Both the position numbers and the translations under genes were made by a program. A stretch of DNA of 64,000 nucleotides from Irpex lacteus. Lineage: Eukaryota; Basidiomycota; Agaricomycetes; Polyporales; Irpicaceae. Numbering within the stretch: the stretch's first letter is position 1; every line of letters begins with the position of its first letter. This document shows positions 32,123 to 45,034 of this stretch, one piece after another. The notes under the pieces were generated by a model that saw nothing but the letters and a program-made list of their open reading frames with translations, was not told where the DNA came from and did not search any database. The stretch covers positions 744,001-808,000 of the forward strand of contig MQVO02000003.1 in NCBI GenBank assembly GCA_001986395.2, read 5' to 3'.

Positions 32123-33300
32123 TGGCTGCGTGTCTCTCTCCGAGAGCCTATGAGATGACTCTATGCGCGAAGAATTGAGAGGTTCGCGCTCGGCGTCGCG
32201 CTTGTATCCTCTGCCACATCACGATTTGTTCCCGGATACTTTCGCACACAACATGTCCGCCGATGCCTGGCCCGTGTTTGATCCACCATATTCAATGCTC
32301 GGCCCCAGCCACAGCCGAACTCTCCTCCCCATGCATCTCACTGGAGACCCACCTCCGCCACGCTGAACGGCATCATCCATCACCGTATCTTCCTCATAGT
32401 TGTCTATATTTGCTGTGCCTTGTCATCATTGCTTTTTGCCTTCATCATCATGGTCAATCTACACGCTTGCTTTCTCATAACAACGGACTCACATCACGGG
32501 AAGCGTGTGGATATATTTGTCGCATACAAGGAGGTTGTAGTAGAGGTGATATAGTATGGGACTTTCTCATGTTCATGTTTTTCTCATCATCGATATGTCG
32601 TCTTGCTCTCTCTCTCTGCATATTTTGGCTTTCTTGGTCCTTGGACGTACGCATGAGCACCACCATAGGGTGCGCTGTATCACTACCACCTCATAGAGTT
32701 CTGTACCACCACCACTATTATTTCTTCTTGCAATTGCGCAACGGTAGAGTTTAGCGTGTAACGAACCGTCATGTCCTTTACGAATATATTGTTTTTATTT
32801 TTGACGCGTAGTTCTAGGGATTACGAATGAAGGGGAATTTGCAACGATGAGGTTTTTAGAGTTTGGGTGCGAAGTGCATGTGCTCTGCCAGTGTTCTGCA
32901 TGCCTGGTGCCAGTAGTAGTCACTCGACATCAGGGACGTTCCATGTTCCATGAGTCCCTCAGTGCCTTCACTCGGACCTGGTCAGTTTCCTGATCATCGA
33001 CATTCCATATCGTGACTTCAAGCGTGCCGGCGGCCAGTGCCTCTCAAGTGACACTCTACGATGACGGATTGAACCATTGTACATACAGTTCAGCCAGTCA
33101 CTGACTTGGGACCGTGACGAGCACTGGCATGAGTTTTCAAGTAACTAGTCCCTCCTTGCGCCGGTATGTGACATCCAGACATCCGTCGAACCGCCGTGGC
33201 CACGACAAGAAATGACAGAAGTATACCACGCTGGTAACGCATCGCCTTTATGTCGCGGGTGCAGAATTAATTGAGTAGCAGTAACCTAAGGTACGCGCAG
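32123..33300. other. 3' flank of the Ser/Pro-rich gene and intergenic DNA
   Basis: Pyrimidine-rich stretches (for example around 32585-32640 with CTCTCTCTCT) suit a long 3' UTR. No supported gene is present. Confidence 0.4.
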
Positions 33301-35400
33301 GATGGCCTAGAAACCACGCATCTAGAGCTCCAAACATAATTATATTTGTAGTTCTGTGGATCTTGCAGGACTAGTGGAAGTGCTATTAGTAAATAAGAAT
33401 TGATGTGCCTGTTCTGCCGCTCGACAAGCCGCACGAATTCTGAAGAATTGGTGGCTTGGTGAGTTCTTGCTTGGGGATCACCGTGACTGGCCCGAGGGTG
33501 CACGTGGACCTGCTGCTGCTGGACGTTCAGAACTTCGTGCTCAGTTTCGTATACGTAACGTGCCTAAAGCAGGCTAGAACCGCTGGGAGACAGCCACCAA
33601 TCTACGGTGTGGTACCTCCAGCTGGCTGTCACTGGCCTGTCAAATATACTTACAACACAGTGGAATATGTGGTACCTGCGTACGTACTATTCCAGCGATG
33701 TAAATCGGGACGAGAATCCGTGCAAGAAGCAGAAACTGAGGGATAGAGACGCGCCGGAGGCTTGTGTGACCGCTCAGGGTTGTCGCTATTGAAAACCTGG
33801 AAACCTACCGCCATCGCATCCGAGGCTGTCGTGAAAGAAGCATGGTGGCAGAACAGCGCTATGTTTGTCAGTGCGTTCACTGGTAGGGACGTCATGCATC
33901 GTGGTGGTCAGCTGCAGTACGGAAACACAGGTCGATAGCGCACCTTACTGATCCTCCGAGATGGCAGCTGCAGCCTCTGCAGTACAGCAGTACGTACCGT
34001 ACATGTCTAGACTTCGCAACATATCAATGGTAGATTTCCAGATTCCGGGATGCATCGATGAGAGACGGCGATATTGATGTGACGGTGTAATGACGCGTGA
34101 TGAGAATGCGAGAAAACACTGGGAGCACACGGCTCGAGGATCTTTCCCATTGAGCGGGAAGGGGTACGTAAACGAGACTCCTCCCTGCGAGAACCGCGGA
34201 TGGATGAGTGAATGCAGTGTCGTATGCCTTGCCTTGCGACATGGGCTAGTGCCCAGTGGGATTGGGGGCGTACAGGGAGGGGGATGCTGATCAGAGTTTA
34301 GCGTGAAGGATGAACTTTAGATTATAGAGATGGCGCATGGAATTTGAATAGGTGCTTTACTGGTCCATGGCGCGCGAGCTTCGTTGAGGTCATCGCTCAC
34401 ATTCCAAGACGTATCGACGAGGGATAACCCTTGTCGCGTGTCGTGATTTCAACATGGACACCGAGGTTGGTGCATAGAGTAGGCACAGCCTGGGTTTGCA
34501 ATGGGAGCGTGTTCCTATCGGTTGCGCAGGATACGCCAAGCCGTATACTAATGCGCAGTACTTTAACCTTTGGGTTCTCGCTACGAGACGTTCACCTCGT
34601 GTTTCGTGCATGGCGCGCGCCAACTGGGAAGTCGACCACGGTCTATGGACTATATGGGAGAAAGTTAGCAGACACTGCCACCACGCGGTAGACTAATAGT
34701 ATGTTACGAGGCAAGAATGAAATACCCCGTGTCTTTGTATAGACGGCGTCCGAGGGGATACATCCATGGAGATGTTATCTGGACTAGGCCCACGACATAG
34801 ACCTGCCAAAAGGGCGCAAAACCACGGGTAAGTAGCGTGCGAGGGGATAACGGTCCGTGAAGCCCACCCAGACCATCTGTTATTGCTTCTGCCAGGGACA
34901 TGCACTGGCGCCATGAGAAAATCGAAGTGTCGGGTTTTGTTTGGTCATTCAATCTATGAGAGGGGTTTCTTAGTTCTTCGTTGGATTCACAGAAGGTGAA
35001 GATGAGTTAGTAGGCCTGTACGTACGGTCGCGGTAACTGCGGTCATATCATGGTAAAAATGAACTCACTTGCGAGATATCGATGTTCAGGGGCTGCTAGA
35101 TCCAGGGAGATGTAGCGGAGGTGGACAATGTGCATGTATGGAGTCATTCTTTCGATTCGGGCCTGCAGAGAGTTGGATGGAAAGAAGGGTCGTTTCATGT
35201 TCAGGAGGTTTCAGGGGTTCTCGTTAGGCGTGGTGGGTTGTATAGCCATGGCGTACAGAGGACTTTGTTGACGCGCGTGAATCCTCAGGATGCATTCATA
35301 GATTGGCCTACTTGGTCGTCGATCGACTTACTTGAGCGCGGATTATGAAGTTGGTGTATTCTGGATGTAAACAAAGTCGATCAGTCAAAAGGGGTTTGGT
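33301..35400. other. Low-density region with minus-strand coding-like patches
   Basis: No gene can be assembled. Patches on the minus strand look coding. 34590-34400 reads LPLQTQAVPTLCTNLGVHVE and TTRDKGYPSSIRLG up to a GTGAGC donor. 34952-34800 reads MNDQTKPDTSIFSWRQCMSL. 34242-34024 is an ATG frame of 72 codons starting MSQGKAYDTAFTHPSAV. Each has competing frames. Confidence 0.25.
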
Positions 35401-35472
35401 GGATAGTAGTCAGAACCACCGTTTACCAAGCGTACACTTGTTTTCGATCGGGAAGTACAGAATCGATTATGA

Positions 35473-35493
35473 CCTCGCTTTGTACAAGCGAGG
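35473..35493. repeat. Perfect 8-bp hairpin
   Basis: CCTCGCTT (35473-35480) and AAGCGAGG (35486-35493) flank the loop TGTAC. It lies in gene-poor DNA. It overlaps a weak minus-strand frame at 35423-35653 that lacks an ATG. Confidence 0.5.
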
Positions 35494-36511
35494 CATGCGC
35501 GTTAACATGCAGCAGCTGTAAGTGATTTAGAATAAGGACCATGGGGGAAGAGCGGAGATACTCTTGTACCTGGAAATCCGTGTCAAGAGCATGTACGAAG
35601 ACTCTAGGGATTCTAGATTTACCGAGGCCAAGTAACAGAACAAACAGCTTCAATGTCTAGCTGCATGTTCTCTGAAAGAGGGACAATGCAAAGCGCAATG
35701 CGCGGGTCCAACATGCATTCACCACGGATATCAGGCAAAGAAGATGTGCTAGCTGGATTGTTGTTCTGTAGAAGCCTCGGGAGCGAAGTTTAAATGAGAT
35801 TCCTGTAAGGATTGCCGCACAGCGCAAAGGCACGCTTGCCCTGGCACTTATCCACGGTATAAGTATTGATCAATTTTGCTCAGATACAGATCACTCACAG
35901 TTACACGTTTTCTGCACGCGTTGGGCTAGCCTCGATAATTGAGGTGCGTGGAATAAGGTGTAATTAGAGTTAGTCAGGGCGTTGCAGTGGTAATGCTTCT
36001 ATATCGACCGCATAATCCGGCCTTATGAGCCCGGAAGAAGGCCACGAGGAGGAATGGTGTTTGTTCAGATATTAGCAGCTGTGTCAGCGATGTTCCTATA
36101 TGCCATTGTTTTCAGCTCCTGGAAGATGACGGTAAGGTGAAGAGCTGAAACCGGCGTCCCTGATTCGGAGATGACGGCGCTGGCAGGATATCCGGCGACG
36201 GGTGGGGCGTCCCGCCGGTGCGGGGAGAAACTCGGTGCACGTGGAGCACGAGCCGCCGGAGAATCCGGGGGCATCAACAGCTTCCGGCGGCGTGAGCCAC
36301 GTGGAAGCCACGAGACCAGGCCCATAAACAGTTCCCGAGGAAAACCGCTCAATCTCAGGCTCAGGTTCCACAGGCTCAGACCCACCCCCTCTCCTCGTCG
36401 TCCTCTCCGTTGAGCTCGCTGCAAACCACAACGGCAAGACAAACCACATAAGGCTCCCTGCGAAGGCCGTCATCAATTTGTGTCCGTCGTTTAACCTTGT
36501 TGGAGCAGAAT
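35494..36511. other. Upstream region of the phosphodiesterase gene
   Basis: GC-rich between 36170 and 36450. A plus-strand frame there (ENRSISGSGSTGSDPPPLL, then LVVLSVELAANHN) could be an N-terminal exon of the phosphodiesterase. A 189-codon minus-strand frame covers the same bases. I leave both uncalled. Confidence 0.3.
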
Positions 36512-38743
36512 ATGCCCAATCGGCGAAGGAGCGTCGATGTAGGGGGCCTCGCTCTCGCATTGGGTGAAGCATCAAGCGGGTATGGCTGGGGAGGCTGGGA
36601 AGAGACAGAGCAGGGAGAAACAAGGTCAGTTTACTTCTCTCATTTTGTAACAGGCCCTGAAGCATGCTTTCGTTAATTGTTAGATATGCCGAAGTCTTGA
36701 TTGACGTCTTTGCTCACACTGACAACGCTGTGAACCTTGAGCCCCTGCATCTGTTGGTTGCACTCCCTTGTAGAATCATTCATGATTAGTCTGACTTCTT
36801 GATCAGCTCTCCATTTATTCAGATAGAGGATGACGTCCGTTCTCGGCTGATCAAATCTCTGGGATCTTGGCATTTTGAGCCGCATAGGTTACCGGAGGAA
36901 GAGGTGTTGGCGTGCGCATACATTCTTTTCGAGGCCGTATTCCGTATGGAGGGGATGGAAGATGAAATACCGGTTTCGTTGCGTGAGTTTGTCCAGATTG
37001 TACCATCGCCGATTCCTGACGTCTGGTTCGGAACAGCCAAACTGGCGACCTTCCTGCAACATCTACGACAGCTATATCGAAGGGATAATAACTACCATAA
37101 CTTCCAGCATGCATTGGATGTGCTGCAGGCAACCTATTATTTTCTGCTCTCTGCGGGAGTAGTACCATCTGTGTCAATACTGGACGGAGACTCCCGATCG
37201 TGGAAACCAGACAAGCTCGCTGCTGACGGCTCACTGCTGTCTTCTCTATCGAATGCGGACATCTTCGCGCTATATATAGCTGCAATAGGACACGACGTGG
37301 GCCACCCGGGACTTACAAACGCATTCATGGTAATGTTTTGACCCTATCTCGCTTCTGACACACCTGCTCAACTCCCTGTAGAAGAATGCAAAGACACCTC
37401 TCGCTGAGTTGTACGACGAAAAGTCTGTCCTCGAGAGGATGCATTATTCTTTGTTACTCTCACTTATGCGACATCATGGCCTTGGGATACTATTGGATCG
37501 TCCGAATTTCGGCCGGTCATTTCGCAAAACCCTATGTTTGACCGTCCTTGCCACAGATATGGGTCTACACGCCGATTTCATGGCTCGTTTCCAAAAATTG
37601 GCGCAGAACCGTATCTCTGATGTACATACACGGAAGATCTTGTACTGTCAAGCTATCATCAAGTGCGCGGACATCAGCAATCCGGTAAGCCTTGGTATTA
37701 CTCATGTGGTTCTTGATGAAACTTAGCTATTCCTACTCTAGAGTCGCCCATATTCCGTTTGTAAGCACTGGGCAACTGCTTTGAATTCTGAGTGGAGAAG
37801 CCAGCTGTGTTTTGAGCAATATCTGGAATTACCTCCCTCGGTTATGCCGTCTAAGGATCCGCTCAGTCAAGCTCGCGGACAGGTGTTCTTCAGCAAGACC
37901 TTCGCCTACCCGTTGTTTCAATTGACGGCATCTGTAATACCAGGTGAGTAGTATCCACTGTTGGTTGATTACATTACAGTATCTCACAGTAATGAGCCAG
38001 AGATGGGCCAGTTCGCAGGTATCTGTGCTGAGAACCTACAGACATGGGAAGACAGTTGTACTCGACTAGCTGGAAGCGCCCAGCGCGATGGCCAAGGTAC
38101 CGAGTCCGAGTCCAGTACACCAACCCAAGTGCCCGAGGACTTTTTGAACGCGTTTGCGCCCACGTTGCCGCGCTCATTTTTGAACGAGTACGAGGCTTCT
38201 ATTAGCGCTCTGGACTCAAGGTCCGAATTCTTCTCAGGCTACTCAGGTTCACAGCCAGGTTCGCGACCATCCTCTGCTGGGTCAATACCGTACAGCCATT
38301 ATGAGACATGCTCATCGTCGTCTCCGTCACCCCCTACCTCCCCGTTGCCCACAGATTCCAGTTCTCCGAATCCGCCTTCACGCCTGGAGATTCCAGCTTC
38401 CCCGTCTCTGTCAGTCGGCCAGGCACCAAGCGTCACCTCGTCGAACCCATTCTGCAATTCTCATGAGGCTACAGCAGCTATTCGTGCTGCGTACAGTGCC
38501 AGCGTGCGCAGAAAGAAGAGCTTCCACCGCAGCTCATGGAATCCAAGCCCAACCGAGTTCTCAGCTCTCACCGGACGTCCTCTTCGCACCGACAACCAAG
38601 TATCCCCAAGCTCTCCACGCTCCAACTTCACGAGCCCGCTTTCCCCACCATCTCCGTCGACCGTCAGCCCACTGACTCCGGCCTCCATATCTACCAATGG
38701 CCGAAGTCCTCTCTCTGTCTTCCAACCCGTCTCGTCCTGTTAG
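36512..38743 (+). CDS. 3',5'-cyclic nucleotide phosphodiesterase (class I, PDEase_I)
   Basis: Exons 36512-36624, 36684-36756, 36823-37329, 37382-37684, 37742-37943 and 37980-38743 join in frame. The HD-type metal site is complete: YHNFQHALDVLQ, AAIGHDVGHPGLTNAFM, LMRHHGLGIL and the late aspartate in IIKCADISNP. The C-terminal 230 residues after MGQFAGICAENLQTWED are Ser/Pro-rich and disordered. The enzyme hydrolyses cAMP to 5'-AMP and shuts down PKA signalling in the cytoplasm. I start at the ATG of MPNRRRSVDVGGLALAL, but an acceptor (TTGGAGCAG) sits just before it. An extra N-terminal domain encoded upstream is therefore possible. The last intron (37944-37979) would be only 36 nt. Confidence 0.88.
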
Positions 38744-39568
38744 ATCTCTTCCACCCCACACTGTATTACCAATCTCACCTTCACCCACCGCGTGACCTTC
38801 ACATGTACTATGCAAGAAAGTGTAGCAAATTTGTAGCCTCTTCATCTCCGTCTTGTGTTTCATCACCTCATTCTTGTGTTTTGTTGTTACGGATTCCCCT
38901 ATAATGTGCTTCCTTTGCGCGTTGTTGTTTGTCAACCCGCGCGCGGGTTCATTTTTCTTTCTTCATTTCCTCTCCGGTGGCTTTCTTTCGTCGTTTGACG
39001 CGTCGTGGTCCCAATATTCTTATGTCGTCGAGCGCCGTGAGTGACGTATCTATACCCTCACAATTGTCTTGTAGCAGTACACAATCTATTCGCTGGTTCC
39101 GTTCATTACGAAGAGTGGAGTTCATAAGAATGGACAATCTACGCGTACTCACGCATTTGGGGTACACCGCAGTTATGTGAGACCGTACGTATACTGTAAG
39201 TTTTGTTTACCATACAATCGTCTTTGTCCTTCTCGGAGCATTCGCAGAGGGTCGTGTCACACTTAATTTCCAATCGTATAACGAGCTTTGTATAAAGTCG
39301 ATTGTCCCGAATATAATGGTATGCAGTAGAGCTAGAGAAGAAAGAAAGAGAAAAAGGTTCAAGGAATGACGGATGGGCGTGTTCGCACAAGTTGAAGGTA
39401 GACAGTGATAACTGGGTACATATTATGTTTTATGATGCATATGATGGGATGGGAGAGAATCAAGAGAGATTAGTCAAAGAGTGACGTAGCTTCAGCATAT
39501 ATAAGCAGTCGGAAGAGGTAAGATATCTGGAAGAAAAGGTATGCAGCCGACGTCCTCTATTCGAATGG
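38744..39568. other. Convergent 3' flanks of PDE and Num1-like genes
   Basis: About 825 bp, T-rich near 38950-39000. No supported gene. Confidence 0.45.
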
Positions 39569-42500
39569 TCATCGACGGTTCGCTGTGATGGTCTTATTCG
39601 AACGTCTTGTACCGAAGCGCGAGAAGAATCCACTACCGTCATTTGAAGTAGTGCTCCCAGATCTTGATCGGAATGACCATGCAGGAGAGGCAGGTCGGGC
39701 AACTTCGCTCGGGTGTACATCTAGGTGCTTATCCCTGATGCGTGAAGGTGGTTGTTGAGGCTGTTGAGGTTGTTGAGGTGGATGAGAGTGGTTGTGCTGG
39801 TCGTCGTCGTGGTCATGGTGGTGGTGGTGATGGATGATCTTACCAGACCGCCCTACAGTGTGTCGGCCATCACAGCATGCTCGCACGTTCTCTAGCCCCT
39901 CAAAGCCCTCGTCAGACATGGTGTCTCCATGCAGCTCGAAGTCCAATTCTTCGTCCTGTCCTTGTGTATTGTCGACGAATGATTTCGTTGGACTGTGAGG
40001 TTCGGGAGCACCGCTCCAACGCAAGTATTCGGCAGCAGGGGTACCTGAACGCTTCCCCATCGAGCTTCTCATTGAAAGCTGGGAGTGACTCCGTTGCCCT
40101 CGAGGTGTGGAATTCCAAGACTCGCCACTCATACCAGTCCGAGCCGTTCGAACGCTTCGCTGGCTCTGAGGAGAAGCAAAAACGCCGGGGCGATGATGGC
40201 CCTCCGATGACTCCGGCAAGTCTCCATCCAATGACAAAGGGCTGGCCAGTCCGCTCACCGAGCCGTTACGAAGAGGCGAGGGAGCAGTCGAATTATTGGG
40301 CCGTGTCAACAGGTATTGGAGAGCCTGTATCGCACTTTAAGAAGAACGGAACACCTCATGTTATGAAGAAACTCACGCTGAGCCAGATATCGTGTCTGTC
40401 CTTGGTAGGAGCAGTGAACTTCATCTCACGCTGAGGCGTCGCAACCACGATACTGTACTGGTATATCCCGGGTGGCATAGGGTTGGGATCGAGCACTGAA
40501 CGCACACCTTCGATGTACGCTATTGATTGAACGAGGTCAGTTAGAATACTACCGAAACACGTTGTTTTACATACCACTCTTCGCACTGGACTCAGATACA
40601 TTCGACGATCCAGGATCTGCAGAACTCCAGTAGAGCGTGCGGGTGTACGGGTGTACCCAGAAGAACCTCTTATGCCTTCGGTCACCATGGCCCTTGCCGA
40701 TCGCCCGACGAGTATACTTGTACAGGAACTCGCCGATCATGGTTTGGGTTATGGCATGGATAACAACAGGATCGGTTGTACCAGCAGTGCTCGTACGATT
40801 CGCCATCGGTGTTCGATCGGGTGTGCTTGGTCCCTCTTGGGATGGTTGATCGTATGCCATGCGTTCAGAGGATAAAGAGGAACGATGAGAGTCGACGCTC
40901 TGCCTGGCAGACGTGAGAGAGGTTGTAGACATTTCTCTCCGGTTCCGTAGGTCGAACGAAGCTGTTGAACGACTGTGGTGAGGGCCATTCTCACTGACGA
41001 TAGATGGACGGAAACTACCTGTCGAAGAAGGCTGCCGCAGCCCTCCTGCTTGTGACGAAGCCGCACTTGATGCATGATGCTTCAAACCGAAAGGCCGTGT
41101 GCCAGGGACGTTCAACTGCCCGAAAGTGGGGGTGGTTGCGCGTTGAATGAGTTCCGGTGGAGGAGGTGATAATGGGCGAGGTGGTGGACCTTCACGAGCT
41201 GTGGCAGAAATCTTCGGTTGTCGTCGTTCAGGGATGAACGCTGGCGGAGGCATGCTATTGGTAGGCGGAGGGAGACGAGGTGGTGGTGGCAGAACCATCA
41301 TCGGTGGGCGGGTCTTGTCGACCACATTCGAAGGCGTACGCGATCGTGCAATGGCCTCCTCGCGTGCCGATGACAGCGTGGACTCAATAGACTGCCGGCG
41401 ATCTGACTGACCTGTGCGAGGCCGAGGAATGGAAGAGGTAGATTCCCGAAGGGCGGAATTGGGAGAGGGAGAGATGTTGGGGAGAGCGGAAACAGTAGGA
41501 CCAGCTGAAGGTGGAGGAGAAATAAACTGGAACTGCTGTTGAGGTGTGAGACCAACACGGAATAATGCTGGAGAAGGAGGGGCGACAGGGGAGGATGGTA
41601 TAGAGGCAGGGATCGGTACCACAGCAGGAGTCGGGGCGGGAGGGATCCATTCGTCGGTCTGCATCGAAGAGTCTTTGAGCTCCTTGGGCGGAGGAGCGGG
41701 AGTGCTCTCTGTCTCGACAACCGGAGCCGGTTCAGGTGCAGCAGGGACCTTTACGAGCTCCGCGGACACACCTATCGACTCGTACATACGTACTGGGACG
41801 GGTTCCGGCTTAGGCTCAGACTCGAGCACGAGCGACGATGTAGAAGTCGAAGCTTCCTGAGAGACAGGAGTCGCAGAGACCAAAGCATTACGACTTGAGT
41901 ACGCGGAGGCCTTGATGCTTTCCTCGTCACTATCAGAGGAGAAGTCATTGTCTGTGACTGTCATGATAGAGTGATAATCATCCATGGACTGGTAATCCTC
42001 CATGGAGTCCGTGGGTGTGGTCAAAGATATGCTCTGTCTCGCGTCCACATAGTCGTCTGTATCAGTCTCCATGATAGAAGCTGTCTCAGTCTGAGTGCCG
42101 TCATCGTCTTCGATATCCGCCAGTACAACTGGCCTTGTACGAATTGTGAGCGTCAGGTCCTCGTTGGTGTTGCCCACTGATGCATCCGCGAACGAGGTTA
42201 TGTGTGCTCGTGGAGTGGGTACCTCGATATGCTCGGCTTGAATCGACACTTCCGAGACAGATACATTGGTGCTGCCCACCGAAGCATCCGCGAACGAGGT
42301 TATATGTGCTTGCGGAGTGGGTATCTCAACATGCTCGGCCTGGATCGAGACTTCCGAGACAGACACATTAGTGCTGCCCACCGAGGCATCCGCGAACGAG
42401 GTTATAGGTGCTTCTGGAGTGGGTACCACAACATGTTCGGCCTGAATCGACACTTCCGAGACAGACACAGCGGTCGTTTGAGTTTGAATCTCGGTAGTCT

Positions 42501-45034
42501 CTGGAATCTTAACAGGAGGAGTTTGGGTATCTGCATCCTGAGTCGACGGAGTGGTGTCCACTGTCTGAGAGTCAGCATCGACAAGAGTGGGAACAGGCAG
42601 AGGCTCTGGCACGGGTACTGGTTCAGGTTCGGGGAGGGGATCGGTGACGCTACCGGTGGAGACGAGAATCTTGGCGGGAGTCAAGTCAAAGTGCTGGATA
42701 GCGATCTCAGCATGTTCAACGACAGGCTCCGCATCGGTCTGCAACGAGACTTCATTGCGCACCGGAACGGGTTCAGGCTCGGGATCCACCTGGATACCCA
42801 TCTCAGACACAACGGGTCGTGGAGGTTCGACAGTCTCAGGTTCAGCAACGACAGGCTCAGATGGAGACTGGACAACAACCTGGGGAATGGGTTGTTCTTC
42901 CTCCGTCTGACAAGCGAACTCTGCTGTCTCCTTTGTCGGCTCTGGAAGCTCGAAGGTGTCGTCCAGTGAGCGGAAGCCAAACCCATCAAGCTCGTTTGCA
43001 AGAGCTTCAGGTTCATTGGCGAATGACGGAGGTCGCGCTTCCTGGAAGGCGGCACCACCTCTGCGCGCCAGAGGCCGTGGTCGAGGTCGAGCACCTCTCG
43101 TGAGTACAGAATTACGCAAGGGACTAGCGCCGTGAATAGGTGCACGACCAGACCCAGAACGACGTAAGATGTTAGCAAAGGCAGGATCCATACCATCCAC
43201 GCTGGTTCGGTTTGAAGCAGGTGCGGGGGATGGCGATAGCTGGACATCATCCTCTGCTCGTAGATCCTCATCTTCGTCGGATCCCGCTTCGAGTTCTTCG
43301 CTGGAGAAGCGAGATGGAGTGGCGAGTACTAAAGGTGGCGGAGAGCTATCTGGGATATCTTCAGTGTCGTCCTCGTCAGCTGCGAAATCCGAAGCCGGGC
43401 TGTGGGCTTGTAATCTCTGCATGAGCGTCATCCCACCTCGTCCTCGTCCTCTTCCCCTGCCTCTGGGACTACGGGCTGCCTTTCCAACACGGAATGTTGT
43501 CAATCGGGATTTGGGTTTAGTGTCACCACCCTCCGCCACGACCTCGGCTTCCTCCTCATCGTCCTCATCTCCCTCCTCAAGCCCAGCAGCATTGGCGTCA
43601 AGTTTGCGTCTATACTCGATGCGAAGTTCCTTCTCTCTCTGTAACGAACCCTTGAGAGTGTTGATCTGCCTCTGAGCATGAGCAAGTCTCTGTTGCAGAG
43701 CCTCGATTTCGTTGGTAGGGTGGTTAGGTGAGAGGAATGGCCGAGTAGGAGACGCCTCGGGAGAATCATCTTCTTCATCAAAGCCGTCGGCAGGGAAGAG
43801 ACCAGAGGTGTCCAACTTTCTGCGGTTGGTAGATGCACCATTCGTACTGAAGAAGTCGTCTTCCTCGACCGTAGGAGTGTTGAGTGTAGGGGAGGTGGTA
43901 CCGTTGGGAGTGAGAGGGGAACCGAACCGGGGTAATCGCTTGCTAGCCTTCGCGTGCTCTGCCTTGAGCGTATCAAGAGTCTGCTGAAGATCGGATTTGT
44001 CACGTTGAAGGCTGGCCGTCTGACGTCTAGCTTGAGCGACATCTGTCTCGTGTTTAGCCTTCAGCTCTTGATAAGCGTTGTGATGACGTTCTGCCTCGTT
44101 CTTATGCTGATCCACAGCCTCGCGCGTTATGGCGAGAACTTTCGTGAGCCGCTTCTGTTCGCCCTCAAGTCGCTGGGCAGTGGCTTGCGACTCAGCCAAC
44201 TGAGACTTCAGTTCCTGCATGGTAACCTCCAGATTCCAGTTCTCCTCCTTGTACTTTTCTGTCGACTGCTCCTGTTGTCGAAGAGCTGTACGCAGGCTCT
44301 CCACTGTCTTATCAAGATCATCCTTCTCCTCTTTCATGTCCTGAATCGCTTTGTCCCTCTCGGCGAGCAAACTCTGTAGGCGGCGGACTTCTGTCAGAAG
44401 ACCACTGCCAATCTCGAATGCAAATTCTGTCAGAGAACACGCGTCAGAACCTGCTTATTCATCAACAGAACCTGAGTATAACTTGCCTACGTCATCTGCG
44501 CGATGAGCTGCATTCTTTGCTCGCCGAGAAGATTGCGCTGCAGTGGTGCCACTCGCAGAGGCTTTCGACCTCTCGACGGAACGCTCAATCTCCGTCCGGG
44601 GAATCTCTACAGCAGGAGACTGAGCACCGTTCACCTAGAGAGGACAGATTGAAAGAATAGCGCGTCGGTTGGGCATGAGTTAACTAGGGAACGTGAATCG
44701 CAGCACGTACCTTTCCTCCAAACATATTGGACAATTGTTCATTCTCCGCGTCCCAGGCTTTGATGGTGTCGACGAGGTCGCGATACTTTTCGCGCATATC
44801 CTCGCCCTCACCATTATCAAGCTCTATATCCTGCAACATCCTTATCCGCTCCTCCAGCTCCATTCTCTGAGCAAGCAGCTGCTGCCCGAGCGTGCCTGCT
44901 TGCTGGAGTTGTTTCTCCTTGCTATCCAAAAGAGTCTGAAGATGAAAGCGCATATCGCCGGAGGAGGGACGAGGGGAAAGACCAGCCATGTTGGGAGTAT
45001 AAAGACCTTCGCCGCCGTCGGAGAACGTGGTCAT
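39569..45034 (-). CDS. Num1/ApsA-like cortical anchor protein with PH domain
   Basis: The start at 45034 gives MTTFSDGGEGLYTPNMAGLS; an in-frame ATG at 45121 is an alternative. The first exon and the start of the 1,267-codon exon form coiled coils (TLLDSKEKQLQQAGTLGQQL; EIGSGLLTEVRRLQSLLAER). This matches the N-terminal coiled-coil of Num1/ApsA. A long acidic, Pro-rich middle holds three 34-residue repeats (42163-42468). Near the end comes the family signature HAITQTMIGEFLYKYTRR, starting a PH domain split by two introns (KRFFWVHPYTRTLYWS; MKFTAPTKDRHDIWLS; ALQYLLTRP). A Ser-rich tail with a natural His run ends at 39569. Num1/ApsA proteins bind PI(4,5)P2 at the plasma membrane and anchor dynein and mitochondria. 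They are needed for nuclear positioning. The length of about 1,650 residues is normal. Confidence 0.88.
42163..42468 (-). repeat. Three tandem 102-bp (34-residue) coding repeats
   Basis: Units begin at 42468, 42366 and 42264 on the minus strand, exactly 102 bp apart. Each encodes VSVSEVSIQAEH, then V/I-x-PTP, then ITSFADASVG-S/N-TN. Differences between units are mostly single codons, so the expansion is recent. They lie in the disordered middle of the Num1-like protein. Confidence 0.9.

Noticed and set aside
36096..36665. 189-codon minus-strand open frame over the phosphodiesterase 5' region
   Set aside because: It overlaps plus-strand exons of the phosphodiesterase. Its GC-rich Arg/Pro/Ser composition is typical of a shadow frame, and it has no domain.
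42202..42969. 255-codon plus-strand open frame opposite the Num1-like repeats
   Set aside because: It is the antisense shadow of a GC-rich coding region; its periodicity comes from the 102-bp repeats.
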